Source of the DNA: Solimonas sp040754295
Lineage (GTDB): Bacteria > Pseudomonadota > Gammaproteobacteria > Nevskiales > Nevskiaceae
Direction: 5' to 3'
NCBI GenBank assembly: GCA_040754295.1
Contig: JBFMCQ010000004.1
Location: 30,596-94,595, forward strand
Length of the DNA: 64,000 nt
Part shown: positions 33,023-40,995 of the stretch, piece by piece
How positions within the stretch are numbered: the first letter of the stretch is position 1
How the letters are laid out: each line of letters opens with the position of its first letter
The notes under the pieces: model-generated
Databases searched by the model: none
The model's input: only the letters and a program-made list of their open reading frames with translations
Told to the model about the DNA's origin: nothing
Program-made: the position numbers and the translations under genes

Positions 33023-36000
33023 TCATCGCAAGCCAGCAATCACATCCTCGGCGGTGCCGGCGTCGTCAGCCAGCCGGACGGCCCACCCTGCATCGATGAA
33101 GGGCTTTGCGTCCCCGCCCGGCAAGAGGATGGCCTTTTTTTGCTGAGGCCAGGCCAGCTCGGCATCGCCGACCACGCAGCCGCCATCGTCCATCAGCTCG
33201 AAGCCGACGACGGGGCACGGCAGGCCGGCGGCGAACAGTTCCGTCATCAGCGCCTGGACTTCCGAGGCCGCCAGGATGGCTGCCTGCGCCCACTCCGGAC
33301 TCAGTGCCGCCCGAGCAGCGAAGGCCGGCGCATGTTCCAGTGCTGCCATCGGGCAGTTCCGGTCTGCGACCACCCAGGTATTGCTCATCGGCAGCAGCAG
33401 GTTGCAGGCGTGCCAGAACTGCTGCCAGAGCCGCCGACGGTCCTGTTCTTGGATTTCCGCATTCTCTCCCCAGCGCAGGACGACCGACGGCTGTAGCGAG
33501 CGCTCGCCAGGGCGGGCCGACAACCCGGCAAGCTCCGCGCGGCGCGCGCGGCTGGAAATCTGGAGCTGGCCCATCGGCGCGCTCCAGCATCTGCCGAGTT
33601 CGGCGTCGTCGAGCGCCGTGAAGGCCGTGAGCGCCGTCAGGTTCTCCCAGGACGCCGACCGCTGCAGGCTGTCGAACTCGCCGGCGCTCAGCGGCTTGGC
33701 GCCGATGCGAATGGCCAGCACGGCGGCCAGACGTTCGAGCGGCGCATGATCGGCACCCGAGAGTTGCAGCCGCAGCTGCTCCAGGGCGCCGAGCAGATGA
33801 AACCCGCGCAGCTCGTCGATACCGAACCGCCCGTAAATGGGCGCAGCCTGGTCCTGCCCCTGGGCCAGCGCCGACGCCCAGGGTGTCTCCGGCCTGGCGC
33901 TTCCCGGCTCCAGGTACGCGGACACCTCATCCGCGGTCAGCGTCCATACCGTGAACCTGCCGCTGCGCGCGACCGCCATGCGCTTGGCGATGTCATCGCC
34001 GATACGATCCCGGTGGTGCTTCCAGCCGTCCAGAAAAACCGCGATCGGCTTGCAATCCGGCGCCGACTCCGGCCACAGCACGAAATCCGGCCGGCAGGCG
34101 ATCACGACGCCCTTCTCAGGCCCCAGGTCCACCTGCGGCTCCAGCGTCCAGCTTGCCGCGCCGGCCTGCACGAAGTAGCCCGGCTTGCCGCGCACGATCT
34201 CCTCGCGAACCTCGAAGCGCGCCGACCCGTCGGGTGGCCGCCGGCGCAGCGCCTCGATGAATCGCCGTTCCAGCTCACTGTCGAACAGCGCGTTCTGCGC
34301 GACCCGACTGATGTTGTCCGTCGCATGCAGATGGCCCTGCTGGTTCAGGATGTCGGTCAGCAGCAGCACCGCGATCCGCCGGGAAACCTGCTTGCGCCCA
34401 TAGCTGTTGTGGTACCCGTACAGGCAGCGATAGCAGCCGTCCTTGTGCTCGTCGCTGTTGCAGCCGCAGCCGGTGAGCTTGTCCAGGGACTGCTTGAACA
34501 CCTCGAACAAGGGGCGCTCGTCGCGCATCAGGTCCTTGAGATAGCCCGTGCCGCCGGGGACGCTGTCGTAGATCACCAGATACTGGCGAGGCGGCTCGTC
34601 GGACTGCGCGATGCGCACGTCGCGGGCGACGCGCAGATGATCCACTGATCCCTTGAAGCGCAGCTCCAGACCCATCTGCAGGGCCGCGACGAACGACTGC
34701 ACGCAGTCGTCGGCGGTCCCGACCGACGCCTCCGGCAGATACATGCGGATGCCTTCGCTCATGAACTCGCGATAGAGGAAGATCGCGGCCTGCGTATCGC
34801 CGTTCGCGGGCTGCTTGCGGCGCGAACAGTAGAGCGCGTGGTTCTTCCATTGCTCCTCGGCGCTGCGCCGCCGACGCTGCAGGGTGCCGCATTCCGGGCA
34901 CAGCGCGAAGCCGGCCTTGGCTTCGTCGTTGCCCGCAATCTGTATCGGCTGGCCGCTCGCGCCCTGCTCGCCGAAGTTCACTTCGCGGAAGCGCACGCGG
35001 TCAATGAACTCGAACGCGAACGGGAAAGCTTCGTTGCGCACGGCCCAGGCCTGACGCACCGCGCGCGGATCCACGTCGATCAGCGCCTGCCGCAGGTAGA
35101 AGTGCCGTTCGCGGTCGTCGGCGTCGTCACCGATGCGGCTGGCGCTCTCGGTGCTGCGCGCGTAGACCTTGGTCAGCCGCAGCATCGGCTGCAGGCGCCC
35201 GGCGTCCGACCACATCGTGTCACCGCAACGCGGGCAGGCGTCATGGCGCTCGGATGTCGCCTCGTCCGCGGCATAGGAACAGCTCCGGCAGAAGCGCCAC
35301 AGCGCCGGCTTGTCGCGCGAGACATCCACCTGCTCGATGTTGACCTTGCGGCCCTGCGCGTAAAACGCGTTGCTGGGCGCGAGCTCGGTGATCGCGGCCG
35401 CGCCGGGGCGTTCGTATTCGAACGTCAGGATGCGCTCCTCGTCCGGCTGGCTCTTGCGATCGTCGCGAATGATGACGGAATGCAGCAACACGCCCTGCTC
35501 GGGAAAGGCGTAGTTCGGCAACAGGCCCTGATCGGTCAGAAAACCCAGCGTGTCGCGCTCATTGACGCCGGCCATCAGGCGCGTGAGCGCCGCCTTCTCC
35601 TGCCTGAGTTCCTTGAGCTCCTCCTCGTCCGTCTCGCCGCGCACCGGCGCCGCTTCGACCCGCGCGATCTCGGCCTCGACCCGATCGCGCCGCTTTTTCA
35701 GATCGGCCAGATCGCGGATCACGTCTTCGAGACGATTGAGAATCCGCCAGGCGATCGAGCCCTCGGCGTGGCCCCCGCCCTGGATGAAGGTTTCCAGGAA
35801 TTTCACGCTGTCATCGGTCAGCGCCGCGCCGGCCCCGGTGAACATGCCGACGAAACCGGCCAGCAGGCCGCCGCGATGCTCGGCGATGAACGACAGCCAC
35901 GGGTACGGGAAGCGGCTTTGCGTGCGGTTGCGAACGGCGGCGAGCACGTCCGAGAGGCGGCCCGGGATCTTGGCGAGCTGGCGCTGGGATTTCACCCAGC

Positions 36001-39000
36001 AGTCCAGCGTGTAAGCCGTGAGCTGGCGCTCCAGCACCGCCGAGGCATTCAGAAACACCCCGGGCGAATCCACATGCCCGGCGAGCATCTCCCGCGGGTC
36101 GGCCCAGAAATAGAGATCGTGCGGGCGGCCTGCGGCCAGCGTCGCGGCCAGCGCGTTGCCGGTTCGGCGGCCCGCCCGGCCGGCGCGTTGCACATAGTTG
36201 GCCTGCGCCGGCGGCACCGAACACAGCAGCACCGCGGACAGATCACCGATGTCGATACCCATTTCCAGCGTCGGCGTCGCCGACAGCAGGTTGACCTTGC
36301 CGTCCCTGAAGTCTTTCTCCAACTGCTCGCGCGCGTCGCGCGCCAGCAGGCCCGTGTGCTCACGCGCGAACACGCGGCGCAGGTCGGCGGACAGATAGAG
36401 CTGCCGGTAGAAGTCGAGCGCGGCCTCAGGCTTGCGACGATAGTGACCGCGACAGCCGAGCTGTCGGCAGGGCGTGCCTTCCAGCGAGACCGACGGATCG
36501 TGGATCGCCACACCGTGGCAATGTCCGCAGCGCCACTCGATGGCCATCGGCATCAGCGTGCAGGCAGCCGGTGACACAGCCCAGACCTGCGAGCCCTGCT
36601 TCTCGCCTGCCATCTGCTCCACGATCCGGCAGGATTCCAGCGCGAGCAGCGCGACGCGATAGAGACCGGCAATCGCCGTGTCGTCCACCAACGGGTCGGC
36701 ATTAAGCTGAGGCAGCGCCTTGAATGCCCAGTCGCGATAGAAGGCCGCGTCGCCTTGCACGACGGCGTCACATTTTTCGTAAGGAATCAGCGAGAGAAAC
36801 CGAGGCTTGCGCGGCACCTTGAGCATCGCGTACTCGGCCGCATTGGTGTGCTTGTAAACATGGATGTTGCAGCCATGCCGCGCATAGGCGCGCAAGCCCT
36901 CGTCCCACACCGCGCCGACACGCATCATGCGTGCGAGCAGGCCCACCATCCAGTTGCGCACGTCCGCTTCGCCAACCGAGCGGAGCGCGTCCATCTGTCC
37001 GCGCAGGCTTGCGGTCGCGGATCGCGCCGCAGCATCCAGGTCCTCGGCATTCCAGGCCACGGACGCGGTCTGCGTGCGCGGCAGCGTGCGCCCGACGTGC
37101 GCGTCCTGCGCGAACTCGCCGAGCATCGCCCAGCTCAGACCGCGACGCACCAACTCGCGCAAATACGGCGTCGGCACGGCGGCGGGGTCTTCCCGCAGCC
37201 GGTCGTAGTCGCGCAGCCAGGCGATCGCGGGCGGCAGGAACGAGGTGATGTAGCCACGCTCGCCAAGCGCGGGCTGCCACATCGCGGCGAAAGCCACCGG
37301 CAGCGACGCCAGCGTGAGGGCCTGGCCGTCGCGCGCCGCGGCGTGAATCGCCTGCGCCATCGCCGGACGCAGGTTGAATCGCCAGGTGCGCGCCTCGAAG
37401 AAACCCGCGCGGTGCGCGGCATCCTGCACCGAATCGGAGAACGCGATCAGCTTCTTGTCGCCGCCATCCGCCTCCAGGAGTGCCTCGCGGTTGTAACGCG
37501 AGCCGAACAACTGGCCCACCGACACGCTGGCCAGGCTCGCGGCCTGCGAGCCGACGATGGTCAGCGTGCGATCGCCCTCGCAGTAGGGGCAGTCGTGGTG
37601 AGAGATCGTGAGCGCGGCACTGTTGCGCCCTAGGCGCTTCAGGTTCTGCGCGACATCCACCAGCAACAACTCACTGCGCCCGCAATGCGTGCATTCGGCG
37701 TTCGCCGCCAGATTCAGCCTGCCGCAGGCGGTGCAGACGCGCTTGCGCTCGAACTTGCGCGGATTCTCCGGCGTCTGATCGCGCACCGGAAACACAAAGC
37801 GCGAGGTCACATCATTGCTGAAGAAGGCCGCGTAGAAGGATTGCAGGTCGGGTTTGAGGCATCCGTCGTCGGTCCTGGTCTGCACCGCGCCCCAACCCAT
37901 TGCGTGGCAGTCGCGGCAATGGATCGGCGCCAGGTGCAGACCTTGCTCGTTGGCCGGCAGGTCATCCGAGTGCACCAGCGCCGGCTCCGGCGCGAGGCTC
38001 GCCACCATGCGCCGCAGCTCGCGCATCCACAGATCGACGCGCACCGTCAGCAGGGCGATCCGCTCACCGCGATGATCCAGCCCCGAGGCCGCGTGCGAGA
38101 CCAGCGACAACAGGCTCGACAGCCACAGCGCTGGGTAGCGCTCCGGCGCCGCATCGGCATCGCGCAAGCGGCGGCGCACGGTCGCCACCAGGTCCTTCAG
38201 CGCCACGGCGCGCCCGCCCAGCCGAGCGAGATCGCGCAGCAGGTTCTGGAAGGCCACGTGCTGCTTGAGCTGCTCGCCCAGCCCGACGCGAAACGCAGGC
38301 TGCACGACCTCATCCGCCGTGACCTGGGTATCGAACCACAGCGCGTACTGCGCGGCGAGATACGCCGCCCCGGTCTCGAATCCGAGCGGCGACAGCGCCT
38401 GCATGTCGGACGGGCCCGGCATCAGCACGTACTCGACCGTGGAGCTTGCCAGATACTCCGCAACCGACTCGCGATCCTCCTGAATCACGGCGTCGGCCTC
38501 GAAAGCCTCGCCGAACACGTCGCGCGCGAACTCGATCAGGCGCTCATCGCCCTGTGTGCCGAGCGTCGCCGAGGTGCCGACGCAGGTCAGGCCGCCCGGC
38601 GGCGTGCCCAGCCGCGCCTTCAGCCGCCGGATCAGGCAGGCCAGATCGGTGCCCTGCGCCCCATCGAAGCTGTGCAGCTCGTCCACGACGAGAAAGCGCA
38701 GGCCATCCGGCGCGTTGTGCTGCCACAGCTCGGAATCCCGCGCGCGGATCAGCAGGAAATCGAGCATCTTGTAGTTGGTGAGCAGGATGTCCGGCGGCGC
38801 TTCGCGGATGCGCTCGCGGTCGGTGATGACCGTGTAGCGATCCTCCGCGCCTTCGAGCTTGCGCACGGTGGTGCTCTTCTCGGCCGGCTCGTCGCCCACG
38901 TACAGGCCCGCGGTGATGCCGGACAGCTGCGGGTGCGTCACGATCTCCCGCGCCAGACGGCCCGCCTGATCGGAGGCCAGCGCGTTCATGGGGTAAATGA

Positions 39001-39385
39001 GGATGGCTTTGATCCCGCGCCGCCCGGCCTGCCGCTGCTGCCGGCAATGTTCGAGCAGCGGATACAGGAAGCACTCGGTCTTGCCCGAGCCGGTGCCGGT
39101 GGCCACCAGCGTGGAACGCGGCTCGGCGCCGGCCAGGCGCTCGAAGGCGCGCGCCTGATGCGCGTACGGCACGAAGTCGCGCAACCACGCAAACGGCGCG
39201 CTGCCCGCCGCGTGCTTGCGAAACGGCAGCCCGACGGTCACATAAGGCCCGCGCGCCAGATTCTCCGGCTGCGCCAGAAAGCGCGCCATCATGCCGTCGA
39301 AGCCGGGCGTAGTGCCCGGAAACGTCGCGGCCAGAAAGTCCGACACACCCTGCCGAATCTGCTCCGCGACGATCAGGGGGAGCAT
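33023..39385 (-). CDS. Giant DUF1998 DEAD/DEAH helicase with C-terminal nuclease-like domain
   Basis: A 2120-aa protein related to the helicases of Druantia (DruE) and to DrmA/DrmB of DISARM. N-terminal helicase core: TGTGSGKT (K102), VDELHSF, and QRAGRAGRR near 1065 with MGIDIGDLSAV. Several zinc-ribbon pairs lie between (CRDC, CTAC/CTHC, CPYC, CRSC/CPRC). A DUF1998 domain covers about 1495-1690 (YDSVPGGTGYL, CYRCLYGYHNSYGR). Residues about 1710-1830 look like a VSR/PD-(D/E)XK fold (CRPDFVLWP, AVFLDGWKHH, SGRFTVWTLT). The C-terminal 300 residues are unrecognised. It probably translocates on DNA and may cut it. Confidence 0.88.
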   Translation of the reverse strand: MLPLIVAEQIRQGVSDFLAATFPGTTPGFDGMMARFLAQPENLARGPYVTVGLPFRKHAAGSAPFAWLRDFVPYAHQARAFERLAGAEPRSTLVATGTGSGKTECFLYPLLEHCRQQRQAGRRGIKAILIYPMNALASDQAGRLAREIVTHPQLSGITAGLYVGDEPAEKSTTVRKLEGAEDRYTVITDRERIREAPPDILLTNYKMLDFLLIRARDSELWQHNAPDGLRFLVVDELHSFDGAQGTDLACLIRRLKARLGTPPGGLTCVGTSATLGTQGDERLIEFARDVFGEAFEADAVIQEDRESVAEYLASSTVEYVLMPGPSDMQALSPLGFETGAAYLAAQYALWFDTQVTADEVVQPAFRVGLGEQLKQHVAFQNLLRDLARLGGRAVALKDLVATVRRRLRDADAAPERYPALWLSSLLSLVSHAASGLDHRGERIALLTVRVDLWMRELRRMVASLAPEPALVHSDDLPANEQGLHLAPIHCRDCHAMGWGAVQTRTDDGCLKPDLQSFYAAFFSNDVTSRFVFPVRDQTPENPRKFERKRVCTACGRLNLAANAECTHCGRSELLLVDVAQNLKRLGRNSAALTISHHDCPYCEGDRTLTIVGSQAASLASVSVGQLFGSRYNREALLEADGGDKKLIAFSDSVQDAAHRAGFFEARTWRFNLRPAMAQAIHAAARDGQALTLASLPVAFAAMWQPALGERGYITSFLPPAIAWLRDYDRLREDPAAVPTPYLRELVRRGLSWAMLGEFAQDAHVGRTLPRTQTASVAWNAEDLDAAARSATASLRGQMDALRSVGEADVRNWMVGLLARMMRVGAVWDEGLRAYARHGCNIHVYKHTNAAEYAMLKVPRKPRFLSLIPYEKCDAVVQGDAAFYRDWAFKALPQLNADPLVDDTAIAGLYRVALLALESCRIVEQMAGEKQGSQVWAVSPAACTLMPMAIEWRCGHCHGVAIHDPSVSLEGTPCRQLGCRGHYRRKPEAALDFYRQLYLSADLRRVFAREHTGLLARDAREQLEKDFRDGKVNLLSATPTLEMGIDIGDLSAVLLCSVPPAQANYVQRAGRAGRRTGNALAATLAAGRPHDLYFWADPREMLAGHVDSPGVFLNASAVLERQLTAYTLDCWVKSQRQLAKIPGRLSDVLAAVRNRTQSRFPYPWLSFIAEHRGGLLAGFVGMFTGAGAALTDDSVKFLETFIQGGGHAEGSIAWRILNRLEDVIRDLADLKKRRDRVEAEIARVEAAPVRGETDEEELKELRQEKAALTRLMAGVNERDTLGFLTDQGLLPNYAFPEQGVLLHSVIIRDDRKSQPDEERILTFEYERPGAAAITELAPSNAFYAQGRKVNIEQVDVSRDKPALWRFCRSCSYAADEATSERHDACPRCGDTMWSDAGRLQPMLRLTKVYARSTESASRIGDDADDRERHFYLRQALIDVDPRAVRQAWAVRNEAFPFAFEFIDRVRFREVNFGEQGASGQPIQIAGNDEAKAGFALCPECGTLQRRRRSAEEQWKNHALYCSRRKQPANGDTQAAIFLYREFMSEGIRMYLPEASVGTADDCVQSFVAALQMGLELRFKGSVDHLRVARDVRIAQSDEPPRQYLVIYDSVPGGTGYLKDLMRDERPLFEVFKQSLDKLTGCGCNSDEHKDGCYRCLYGYHNSYGRKQVSRRIAVLLLTDILNQQGHLHATDNISRVAQNALFDSELERRFIEALRRRPPDGSARFEVREEIVRGKPGYFVQAGAASWTLEPQVDLGPEKGVVIACRPDFVLWPESAPDCKPIAVFLDGWKHHRDRIGDDIAKRMAVARSGRFTVWTLTADEVSAYLEPGSARPETPWASALAQGQDQAAPIYGRFGIDELRGFHLLGALEQLRLQLSGADHAPLERLAAVLAIRIGAKPLSAGEFDSLQRSASWENLTALTAFTALDDAELGRCWSAPMGQLQISSRARRAELAGLSARPGERSLQPSVVLRWGENAEIQEQDRRRLWQQFWHACNLLLPMSNTWVVADRNCPMAALEHAPAFAARAALSPEWAQAAILAASEVQALMTELFAAGLPCPVVGFELMDDGGCVVGDAELAWPQQKKAILLPGGDAKPFIDAGWAVRLADDAGTAEDVIAGLR

Positions 39386-39387
39386 GA

Positions 39388-39588
39388 TCAGCGGCTCCGG
39401 TCGCGCGCGGCGCCCAAGGCCAGCGCCGATGTCTGACGCAGCTCACGCAGGATGTTGGGCAGGCCTTCGCGCGCCGAGGCCGCAACATTCCCGCTCATTC
39501 GAGCGCTTCCAGATAGCCGACGCATCACACCGGCAATCAGGCAAGAGACGCGTTGCCACGAGCTTCGCCAAAGTACCGACATGGCCAT
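39388..39588 (-). CDS. Small protein between dprA-like gene and giant helicase
   Basis: A 66-codon frame that tiles the gap exactly: its ATG overlaps the dprA-like stop (TGATG) and its stop is 2 nt from the helicase ATG. The C-terminal half (EGLPNILRELRQTSALALG, with Ala/Arg before it) looks like an amphipathic helix; the N-terminal half is hydrophobic/basic. An internal ATG at 39498 with GGAAG upstream could give a 36-aa product. I recognise no family. Spacing suggests translational coupling, but a merely non-coding spacer remains possible. Confidence 0.45.
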   Translation of the reverse strand: MAMSVLWRSSWQRVSCLIAGVMRRLSGSARMSGNVAASAREGLPNILRELRQTSALALGAARDRSR

Positions 39589-40994
39589 CAGAAGCCGAAG
39601 CTCTTTTGCGCGTCACCATTCCCGCCCGAGTTAGCGCTTTTTCCATCCTTCCCGCTCTGGTCGACATTGTGCGGCCGCGTCCCCTCGGGGATTCGCAGGC
39701 GGTATTTCACCGGGGATCGAGTCTTGACGGCGACACCATCCGCCACGGCCCGCTTGAGCCATTCGGAAAGCTGTTTCTGCCCGATCCTCGTCTCGACCTG
39801 CAATTCCTTCAGACTCATGGCCCGCTCGCCCAGAAGCGCGTCAAGGCGGTGAATAAAGCTTCGATAAGGCGTGTCCTGCAGCATGAGTTCCTGCGGCTTG
39901 TCCGTGGCGGCACCGATTTCCGAGGCCTCCCCTCCAAGGTTCGCCTCCGGCTGCTCACCTGCGTCTTGCACTGGAGCAGACGGTGCGCCGCGGTCGGCGG
40001 TCGGCCGCGACTCGTACGCCACCGCGCTTTCGGTCATGCGCGGTGCCGCGACGACCTGCTCATCGGTCTTCACTCTGCCCGCCATCAACTGCCGGACATC
40101 GAACACATCGGGCAGCCAGTGCGCTCCGTTGTTCACCAGCGCTCTGTTTCCCGCCAAATGACCTTGCCGCACCCACAGCGGCACCCAGCCCCGCCTCAGG
40201 TTCTCGACGGCGCCGGACCACGTGCCCCCTTTGTTCTCGGTGGCGGCGATGACGATGGCCGCATCGGACAGGCAATAGATGTACTTGTTGCGCGCCATCG
40301 CATTGCCCACGTTGAACCCGGCTTCCGGGTTGAACGGAGACACCAGGGCCAGATCGTTGCTCATCAGCGCCTTGCGATATCTGGAGGACGTACTGGTGCG
40401 CAACAACGAATCCACCAGCACGCCAATGGCCGTGCCTTCGGCCTCCAGTGCTCCCATCATCGCAGCCGCGTCGGCCCCGCGGGCGCCGCCCGAAACGACG
40501 GTCTGCCCTTGATAGGCGATGTCGCGGCCCAAGCGACCGGTGAAAGTGACCTGCGATTCATCCAGATCGCGCGAACCGACCACAGCGATGCCCCCGCGGT
40601 TGAGTAAGTCGCGATTGCCGACGCCAAACAGCACCGGCGGCGCGTCGTTCCTGAGGCGCTGTTTCCAGCGCCTCGGATAGTCCACATCCGACCGGGTCAT
40701 GATCCACAACCCCGCGCGCTGCCATTTCTCCAGCGCCAGCCCCAAGGCGGCAGAACGCCTCAGCAGGCCACGGATACGCTCGCCCGGAATCATGATCCGG
40801 TCCTCGCCCCCGGCCAGCAGAGCGCCCGATTCCGGCGACCGCAACAGATCGGCTGGAGTCTTCCCGTTTTCGTGGAGGAACCGCGCGAAGCGCCCCCACT
40901 CGGTCGGGGTCAACGGCGTTACGTCCGCATGCTCCTGCCGGCCAAGCCATGCCGTCAGCAAAAGGATCGCCTGAGACTGATCGCTCAACTGCAT
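39588..40994 (-). CDS. DprA/Smf-like SLOG-domain protein
   Basis: A 468-aa relative of DNA-processing protein A. The Rossmann-like SLOG core covers about 115-310 with GIAVVGSRDLDES (135-147), VVSGGARGADAAAM (167-179) and NPEAGFNVGNAMARN. The C-terminal part, after a Pro/Glu-rich linker, carries a winged helix (FIHRLDALLGERAMSLKEL, IGQKQLSEWLKRAV). DprA loads RecA on single-stranded DNA in transformation. Here the gene lies in a defence cluster, 1 nt after recQ, with no com genes around. SLOG domains can bind nucleotide-derived ligands, so a sensor role is possible. Longer than standard DprA (about 370 aa). Confidence 0.85.
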   Translation of the reverse strand: MQLSDQSQAILLLTAWLGRQEHADVTPLTPTEWGRFARFLHENGKTPADLLRSPESGALLAGGEDRIMIPGERIRGLLRRSAALGLALEKWQRAGLWIMTRSDVDYPRRWKQRLRNDAPPVLFGVGNRDLLNRGGIAVVGSRDLDESQVTFTGRLGRDIAYQGQTVVSGGARGADAAAMMGALEAEGTAIGVLVDSLLRTSTSSRYRKALMSNDLALVSPFNPEAGFNVGNAMARNKYIYCLSDAAIVIAATENKGGTWSGAVENLRRGWVPLWVRQGHLAGNRALVNNGAHWLPDVFDVRQLMAGRVKTDEQVVAAPRMTESAVAYESRPTADRGAPSAPVQDAGEQPEANLGGEASEIGAATDKPQELMLQDTPYRSFIHRLDALLGERAMSLKELQVETRIGQKQLSEWLKRAVADGVAVKTRSPVKYRLRIPEGTRPHNVDQSGKDGKSANSGGNGDAQKSFGF

Positions 40995-40995
40995 C

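Noticed and set aside
39588..40994. Competence (transformation) role for the DprA-like gene
   Set aside because: No com genes are nearby, the protein is longer than housekeeping DprA and it is locked into a helicase cluster; a defence role fits better.
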